A stretch of DNA of 64,000 nt from Chryseobacterium populi (lineage in GTDB: Bacteria; Bacteroidota; Bacteroidia; Flavobacteriales; Weeksellaceae), in NCBI RefSeq assembly GCF_000282115.1, contig NZ_AKJY01000014.1, positions 124,001 to 188,000 on the forward strand. The letters are read 5' to 3'. A program made the translations under genes and the position numbers. Positions 58,492-64,000 of this stretch are shown here, in pieces. Positions within the stretch are counted from its first letter, which is position 1, and each line of letters begins with the position of its first letter. Under the pieces are notes generated by a model. The model did no database searches, had not been told where the DNA came from, and saw only the letters and a program-made list of their open reading frames with translations.

Positions 58492-59952
58492 ATGAATGAA
58501 GAAAACCCTAAACAAGAAGGAGCATCTACCCAGGAGCAACTCTCAGAAATCCTGCTGGTACTGGATAAAGATGAGAAGAAAATCCAGGCTGTAAAAAGCA
58601 TCAGTGAAAACGGAGAACTTAAAACCGTAGACCCTACAAAGAAGAATCAAAGCCAGTTTATGCGTGTGGATCTAAATGGTGATCTGCTTACAAATTTCTT
58701 TTCAAACTTCATCCGGCAACTGAAAGATCCTACACGGTTCTCGTTTTTTAAGGTGCCTGCCCCGATCGCTATAGATACTGCGGCAAAAATGCAGCAACAA
58801 ATTGATAATCCGACTGAGCAAGGAAAGAAAATTTTTAGTACTCATGCAATTACTAACAAACAACAAAAAAATCAAAATGCAATGGAAACAGCATCAACTA
58901 CAGACACAAAACCCATTGAGCCTGAAACCGGTACTTATCGCTATCAACCGGAACAGATAGACTGGGAAACAATGGCTAACCTCGGGCTAGGTAGAGAAAA
59001 ATTAGAAAATCTAAATCTACTTGATCCCTTATTAAAAGGATATAAAATAAATGAATTAGTGCCTATAAGCTTAAACCTGGGTACTGCTATTATCCGTTTG
59101 GATGCAAGGCTCTCCCTACAGGAGAATGCAGAGGGAAAAGTGGTAGCGGCTATTCATGGTATCCGAAAAGAAGCTAACTTAAGTTATCCCTTTTTAGGAC
59201 ACGAGTTTACACCTGAAGATAAAGAGAACCTTTTGAAGACAGGAAATATGGGACGCATTGTTGACCTGGCCAACCCTAAAACAAAAGAAGTTATTCCATC
59301 GGTTATCAGTGTCGACCGGTTAACGAATGAGCTGGTAGCTTTTCGCGCCGAGTGGATCAAGATTCCAGATGAGATCAAGGGGATAAAACTGAATGACGAG
59401 CAGAAGCAAATTTTAATGGAAGGGAAACCCCTTTACCTTAAAGGGATGCTATCTAAAAAAGGAGAACCATTTGATGCTCCGGTACAATTTAATGCTGACA
59501 AACGATATATAGAGTTTTTATTTGATAGGACCAAATCCAACCAACAGGCACAAGCCGGAGATCGAAGCCAGACAAAGGAAGCCCCACGATTTTTCAGAGA
59601 AAAAGAGCTTGATAAGGAACAATACGAAAAATTTAAAGAGGGGCAAACTATCTATGTAGATGGCCTTACCAATAAAAAAGGAAAGCCTTACCACGGGTAT
59701 ATCACGTATAATAAAGAGACTGGGGAAACAGGGTTCAATTTCAATAATCCGGAAAGAATCAAAGAACAGATAAAATCTGCTGATGCAAATAAAACACAGT
59801 TTGCTGTTAATTCAGACGGTAAAACCAATGAGTCGACAAAAAAAATAACGGAACCTCTGAAATCGGGCCAAAATGAGCCGGACAATAATAAACAGAAAGA
59901 ACACCAAGAAGAAGATAATACTCCAGGTAAAGGGCGAGGCAGGAAAAGATGA
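58492..59952 (+). CDS. DUF4099/DUF3945-domain element protein
   Basis: A 486-residue acidic protein with the two domains usual in Bacteroidota mobilizable and conjugative elements: DUF4099 (about 145-220, with YQPEQIDWETMANLGLGREK) and repeated DUF3945-type segments (about 295-345 and 365-430; both contain the run G-x(2)-L-x-x-K-G-x-x). A low-complexity acidic tail follows. The function is not established, but its constant place beside topB suggests a role in DNA processing for transfer. It overlaps the upstream part of the topB frame. Confidence 0.85.
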   Translation: MNEENPKQEGASTQEQLSEILLVLDKDEKKIQAVKSISENGELKTVDPTKKNQSQFMRVDLNGDLLTNFFSNFIRQLKDPTRFSFFKVPAPIAIDTAAKMQQQIDNPTEQGKKIFSTHAITNKQQKNQNAMETASTTDTKPIEPETGTYRYQPEQIDWETMANLGLGREKLENLNLLDPLLKGYKINELVPISLNLGTAIIRLDARLSLQENAEGKVVAAIHGIRKEANLSYPFLGHEFTPEDKENLLKTGNMGRIVDLANPKTKEVIPSVISVDRLTNELVAFRAEWIKIPDEIKGIKLNDEQKQILMEGKPLYLKGMLSKKGEPFDAPVQFNADKRYIEFLFDRTKSNQQAQAGDRSQTKEAPRFFREKELDKEQYEKFKEGQTIYVDGLTNKKGKPYHGYITYNKETGETGFNFNNPERIKEQIKSADANKTQFAVNSDGKTNESTKKITEPLKSGQNEPDNNKQKEHQEEDNTPGKGRGRKR

Positions 59953-60020
59953 CGGAAAAGGAAATAAAAATGGGAATGCCGCAAGGTATTCCCTTTGACA
60001 ATGTAAAAAAAGAGAGAGTT

Positions 60021-62105
60021 ATGAAGGCAGTAATTGCAGAAAAGCCCAGTGTAGGAAGAGAAATTGCAGCCCTCTTAGGTGCTTCTGAGAGGCATGAGGG
60101 ATATTTTGAAGGTAATGGTTACCTGGTAACGTGGGCTTTGGGACATTTGGTGGGATTGGGAATGCCTGAAGATTATGGACTTTTGGGCTTTAAAAGAGAG
60201 GTGCTCCCGATCCTTCCCGATCCTTTTAAATTGACAGTACGGAAAATAAAAAAGAACAAGGGGTATGACGTAGATCCGGGAGCTGAAAGACAGCTGAAAA
60301 TTATTGAAAAAGTATTCAGCCGGAGTGATAGTATCATTGTGGCAACCGATGCGGGAAGGGAAGGAGAGCTGATCTTCCGTTATATTTATCAATTTTTAAA
60401 ATGTAAAAAGCCTTTTGAGCGGTTATGGATCAGTTCCCTGACAGAAAAAGCAATAAGAAAAGGATTTGAAAATCTAAAACCGGGAAGCGATTTTGATAGA
60501 TTGTATGAGGCCGCCGAAACTAGAAGCCGGGCAGACTGGTTGGTTGGGATTAATAGCTCACAGGCTCTCTCTGTTGCCGTAGGTAATGGTATTTATTCTC
60601 TCGGTAGGGTGCAGACCCCTGTACTGGCATTGATCTGTAAAAGATACCAGGATCATAAAAATTTTAAAATAGAGCCATACTGGCAAATCAGATTGGAACA
60701 CCGTCAGGATTTCATGGATTTTAAAAGCTTGTCTGTTATTAAGTGGGAAAATAGACGGCAGGCAGAAGATGTTCATCGAGCAGTTATACACGAGGGAAAA
60801 GCTATAATATCTTCTATAGAAAAGAAGCCTATTACAGAGCAGCCACCATTGTTATTCGACCTTACGGGGCTTCAGAAAGAAGCCAACCGCAAACTGTCTC
60901 TGTCTGCGGAAGAAACTCTTGATACAGCGCAAAGGCTTTACGAAAAGAAACTTATTACTTATCCGAGAACAGGAAGCAGGTATATTCCGGAGGATTTGTG
61001 GAGTGAGATCCCTGATCTTGTCAGGTCTATAAATGACCGGGAGTCGCTCAAAGAAGCTGCAAGCAAAATGAAATGGGGTAGCTTTAACAAACGCATTGTG
61101 AATGACATGAAGGTAACAGACCATCATGGACTGCTTATCACAGGTAAATTTCCATCAGTTTTGACCGCTAAGGAAAATGCTATCTATGATATGATTGCCT
61201 GTAGGTTACTTGAAGCTCTTTCCCAGGCTTGCCAAAAGGAGCTGACGGATATTACGGCGGAGGTACTGCATTATGACTTTGTACTGAAAGGTAGTAAAGT
61301 TATCGAACCTGGTTGGCGTGCTATCAGAGGCTATTATTCGGAGGAAGATAATGAATTGACACAAGAACTTCCACAGCTTCAGAAAGGTCAAGAAATAAAA
61401 ATTAAGAGTGCTGAAGTATTGCAAAAGAAAACATCACCACCGGTTCTTTATACAGAAGCCGGTCTTTTGTCTGCAATGGAGACCGCTGGAAAGAAGATCG
61501 AAAATGAAGAAAAGCGACGGATATTGCAAAACATTGGCATCGGTACTCCTGCTACCAGGGCTTCTATTATTGAAACTCTTTTTAGTAGAAATTATATCGT
61601 AAGAGAAAAGAAATCTCTGATCCCTACCGAAAAAGGTCAAAAAGTTTATGAGCTTATCAAAGATATGAAGATTGCCGAGGTAGAGATGACTGCTAATTGG
61701 GAACTGGCCTTACACGAGATTGAGAATAGTGATAAGAGTAGCATTAATTTTCATAAGGAAATGGAAGAATTTGCGTCTTTAATCACCAGCGAACTGCTTG
61801 CTCTACCAAGGCAGAATGTAGAACATAAAGATCTTACCTGTCCCAAATGTAAAGCGCATCAGCTGATCATTGAGGACCGCTTTGTAAAATGTCCTTGTGA
61901 AGAGTGTGCATGGATACAATTCCGCAACATATGCGGGATAAATTTAGGCTTTTCAGATTTGGAGACCCTTATTGTCGGAGGTAAAACAAGCCTGTTGAGA
62001 GGTATGAAAAGTAAGTCAGGAAAAATATTTGATGCCTATATTGTTCTCAACGAAAAGGCTGAATCTTCTTTTGAATTTGAGAATGGAAAAAGTAAGAAAC
62101 GATGA
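60021..62105 (+). CDS. topB: DNA topoisomerase III (element copy)
   Basis: A 694-residue type IA topoisomerase. The Toprim motif is VAEKPS-like at the start (Glu7) with ATDAGREGELI (Asp110, Glu116). The active-site Tyr is Tyr314 in LITYPRTGSRY, and LGRVQTPVLALI lies near residue 195. A C-terminal zinc-type finger appears as TCPKCK and CPCEEC. Start is the ATG at 60021, where the family sequence begins. A further 72 bases upstream there is an ATG that overlaps the stop of the DUF3945 gene, which gives a longer protein and could be used through coupling. Element copies of topB often help conjugation. Confidence 0.93.
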   Translation: MKAVIAEKPSVGREIAALLGASERHEGYFEGNGYLVTWALGHLVGLGMPEDYGLLGFKREVLPILPDPFKLTVRKIKKNKGYDVDPGAERQLKIIEKVFSRSDSIIVATDAGREGELIFRYIYQFLKCKKPFERLWISSLTEKAIRKGFENLKPGSDFDRLYEAAETRSRADWLVGINSSQALSVAVGNGIYSLGRVQTPVLALICKRYQDHKNFKIEPYWQIRLEHRQDFMDFKSLSVIKWENRRQAEDVHRAVIHEGKAIISSIEKKPITEQPPLLFDLTGLQKEANRKLSLSAEETLDTAQRLYEKKLITYPRTGSRYIPEDLWSEIPDLVRSINDRESLKEAASKMKWGSFNKRIVNDMKVTDHHGLLITGKFPSVLTAKENAIYDMIACRLLEALSQACQKELTDITAEVLHYDFVLKGSKVIEPGWRAIRGYYSEEDNELTQELPQLQKGQEIKIKSAEVLQKKTSPPVLYTEAGLLSAMETAGKKIENEEKRRILQNIGIGTPATRASIIETLFSRNYIVREKKSLIPTEKGQKVYELIKDMKIAEVEMTANWELALHEIENSDKSSINFHKEMEEFASLITSELLALPRQNVEHKDLTCPKCKAHQLIIEDRFVKCPCEECAWIQFRNICGINLGFSDLETLIVGGKTSLLRGMKSKSGKIFDAYIVLNEKAESSFEFENGKSKKR

Positions 62106-62166
62106 ATGTTGCCACGGTTAAGACCGGGTTTTATTGAAGGATGAATAGATGAGCTTGTGAAAAATT

Positions 62167-62961
62167 ATGAAAACACCAATTACTTTATACGGGGGGAAAG
62201 GACAACTGTTATCCGTGATTCACCCATTAGTACCCGAACATCTAACCTATAATGAGCCTTTTATCGGTGGTGGAGCACTCTTTTGGTCCAAAGAACCTTC
62301 TGCTGTAGAAGTGATTAATGATGTCAACTGTGAACTCATTAATTTTTATGAGATGGTACAAAATGAATTTATTGAGCTTGAAAAGTACATCCGTAAAAGC
62401 CTTCACAGCCGATCTATTTATAATGATGCGTTAATTATTTATAGCAACCCCCATTTGTTTAACAAAGTTCAGCGGGCCTGGGCAGTTTGGGTCCTTGCCA
62501 GCCAGTCATTTGCTTACAAATTAGGGAGTGGTTGGGGGTATGAGAAAAGAGTGAAAAAGATCACGGGTGTTATTGCCAACAAAAGAAATTCATTTACGTT
62601 TGATTATGCGCTTAGGCTTGAAAAGGTACAGATAGAATGCACAGATGCACTCAAAGTAATCAGAAGCAGAGATAACCCCCAGGCATTCCATTACTGTGAT
62701 CCGCCGTATTTTAATGCAAGTTGTGGGCACTACAAAGGGTATACGATATACGAATTTGAGGAATTATTAAAAACGCTGGAACTCATTGAAGGAAAATTTT
62801 TACTCAGCAGTTATTCGAGTGAATTGCTTACCTGTTATACAAAAAGAAATGGGTGGTATAACAAAATGATAGATTTTCCACTAGCAGTTTGTTCGGGTGT
62901 GGGAGCAAAAGGAAAGAGGAAGATGGAAATTCTCACTGCAAACTATCCGTTAACAGATTAA
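62167..62961 (+). CDS. dam: DNA adenine methylase (D12 class)
   Basis: A 264-residue N6-adenine methyltransferase. The SAM region reads PFIGGGALFWSKEPSAVEV (about residues 31-49), the N-terminal YGGKGQLL replaces the usual KxxGGK loop, and DPPY is at 178-181. No restriction endonuclease gene is visible beside it, so it is a solitary methylase, as is common on mobile elements, where it could protect the element or affect its regulation. The recognition site (often GATC in this family) cannot be read from the sequence. Confidence 0.9.
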   Translation: MKTPITLYGGKGQLLSVIHPLVPEHLTYNEPFIGGGALFWSKEPSAVEVINDVNCELINFYEMVQNEFIELEKYIRKSLHSRSIYNDALIIYSNPHLFNKVQRAWAVWVLASQSFAYKLGSGWGYEKRVKKITGVIANKRNSFTFDYALRLEKVQIECTDALKVIRSRDNPQAFHYCDPPYFNASCGHYKGYTIYEFEELLKTLELIEGKFLLSSYSSELLTCYTKRNGWYNKMIDFPLAVCSGVGAKGKRKMEILTANYPLTD

Positions 62962-63000
62962 GAATTTGTCTTTCCTAACGTATTTTAAAATTAGAAAACA

Positions 63001-63038
63001 TAAAGGGAATTTCTTGAACAAGGAAGTTCCTTTTTTTA
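63001..63038 (+). terminator. Terminator after the adenine methylase gene
   Basis: GGGAATTTCTTG and AAGGAAGTTCC form an imperfect stem, followed by TTTTTTT. The rest of 62962-63239 has no gene that I can support. Confidence 0.65.
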
Positions 63039-63239
63039 TTATGAAATTATTGTATGTGAAACTTTTGAGCAAATTTTTCTATTTTAGATTGGGGCTAGTG
63101 ATGAGGAAAGTTTAAAATTTCTATACATAGGGAAGAACATTGTCTTAATTTAGATATGGCTTATAAGCAAGAGTAAAATGAATGGGTAAGAAAATGCCTT
63201 GCTGCTGACGGCCTGCCCAAAAAAAATTAAAACCAAATA

Positions 63240-63869
63240 ATGAACAAGCGATATAAACTTCTTTTTAATTTTGCCGTTACATTTTTGTTTATCAGTTGTA
63301 CTGCGCAGGAAAATCCCAATTACATCGGAAAACAATTTGTAAGTTTTGATTTGAATAAAGTTACATTTCAGGAAAACCTGGACACCTTGTTTTCTAAAAT
63401 AAATAAATTTGATTTAATTGTGATACCCGATACAAATTCCCGCTTCGATACACTTCAAAATAAAATTTCAAATGATCCGGTGGCGTTTATTTACAGAGTT
63501 AAGCACAAAAATACTGATGGCTTGTATAGCTTTCAAAATTTAAAAGTTAAAGAGGTTGTTTCGTTTTATACTGACAATCAAAACCGGTTTAGACGAGTAG
63601 ATTTCGCCATGTACCTGAGTGAGCCTGAATACCAAAACTTATTGTCAACCAACAAAGATTATAAAGATATTACCACAGATGAAGTAAGAAAGTTTAACAA
63701 TAATAAGTATCAAATTTTACAAAAGGTGGAAAAGAAAAAAGCAACAACATTTTATTGTTTGGAAACCAGGGATAATTTGGGAGATTATTTTGTACGAATT
63801 AGAATTAGCGACCTTAATATTATCGCCGACGAGTTTGACAAGAAATGGAATTCGAAACGGGGATATTGA
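63240..63869 (+). CDS. Unrecognised lipoprotein, 209 residues
   Basis: A lipoprotein with a lipobox at FLFISC (Cys21) and a mature part of about 185 residues that is rich in Asn, Lys and aromatic residues (YIGKQFVSFDLNKVTFQEN near the start, DNLGDYFVRIRISDLN near the end). I do not recognise it. There is no repeat, metal-binding motif or other clear domain. It may be a cargo gene of the element, because it lies after the methylase terminator and before the window's end. The last 131 bases (63870-64000) show no further feature. Confidence 0.6.
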   Translation: MNKRYKLLFNFAVTFLFISCTAQENPNYIGKQFVSFDLNKVTFQENLDTLFSKINKFDLIVIPDTNSRFDTLQNKISNDPVAFIYRVKHKNTDGLYSFQNLKVKEVVSFYTDNQNRFRRVDFAMYLSEPEYQNLLSTNKDYKDITTDEVRKFNNNKYQILQKVEKKKATTFYCLETRDNLGDYFVRIRISDLNIIADEFDKKWNSKRGY

Positions 63870-64000
63870 AATAATTGGAAAAATGATATATTAGAATAAT
63901 TGCTTCAGGATCTTGATTTTCAAAAGTCGATTCATAGAATACTAACGGATAGGGATAACTCTTGAAAAAACCATTAAAATTTCAACTTACACAAAAATGG

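Noticed and set aside
59949-60020. Longer topB start overlapping the DUF3945 gene
   Set aside because: The ATG exists and could be used, but the family N-terminus begins at 60021; kept as an alternative only.

Overview
The window comes from a Bacteroidota chromosome, most likely a Chryseobacterium-like member of the Flavobacteriia. The DNA is AT-rich. Many genes and tRNAs are preceded by the Bacteroidota sigma signature TTTG-N19/20-TAnnTTTG, and Shine-Dalgarno sequences are mostly absent. The gene families fit too: DUF5683, WbqC, GSCFA and DUF6705 proteins, a long LepB, and an RteC-type integrative element.

Layout. 1-3760: end of an unknown gene, then two identical tRNA-Arg/tRNA-Pro cassettes flanking a small island (thermonuclease, Crp/Fnr regulator, MBL hydrolase), then tRNA-Ser. 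3897-11513: lipoprotein amidase, aspartate ammonia-lyase and a surface-glycan block (two methyltransferases, two glycosyltransferases or candidates, a flippase). 11718-26763: housekeeping genes, including two DEAD-box helicases, DUF47/Pit phosphate uptake, a prenyl synthase, TatD, hpt-adk-obg and an ABC-F protein with a foldable leader. 26764-30259: a variable region with a DUF6705 lipoprotein, a frameshifted lipoprotein with a JAMM-like metal motif, a candidate structured RNA and repeats. 30260-31546: purA. 31762-36310: three genes on the minus strand, two large unrecognised proteins that share a motif and a muramidase. None of the three has a signal peptide. 36698-45026: tonB, then parA-parB-DUF5683-dapB-lepB-wbqC and a subtilase. 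45154-52063: lipocalin-like and OmpA-like lipoproteins, a four-gene set resembling polyprenyl-phosphoryl-arabinose synthesis (UbiA, DprE1-like, DprE2-like, HAD phosphatase), a cysteine desulfurase and thioredoxin.

52190-64000: tRNA-Asp followed by a tyrosine integrase marks the left end of an integrative and conjugative element. It carries small helix-turn-helix proteins, a membrane-anchored AraC regulator, RteC, a DUF4099/DUF3945 protein, topoisomerase III, a DNA adenine methylase and an unknown lipoprotein, plus decayed coding sequence. Its right end lies beyond the window.

The best candidate for an undescribed system is the 31762-36310 locus. Two large cytosolic-looking proteins share an RxWFNxxF module, and one has glycine-rich segments of the kind seen in pore-forming proteins. 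They sit with a signal-less murein hydrolase behind one visible promoter. The frameshifted lipoprotein and the ABC-F leader are the next most interesting. All product names rest on reading motifs by eye; no database search was run.
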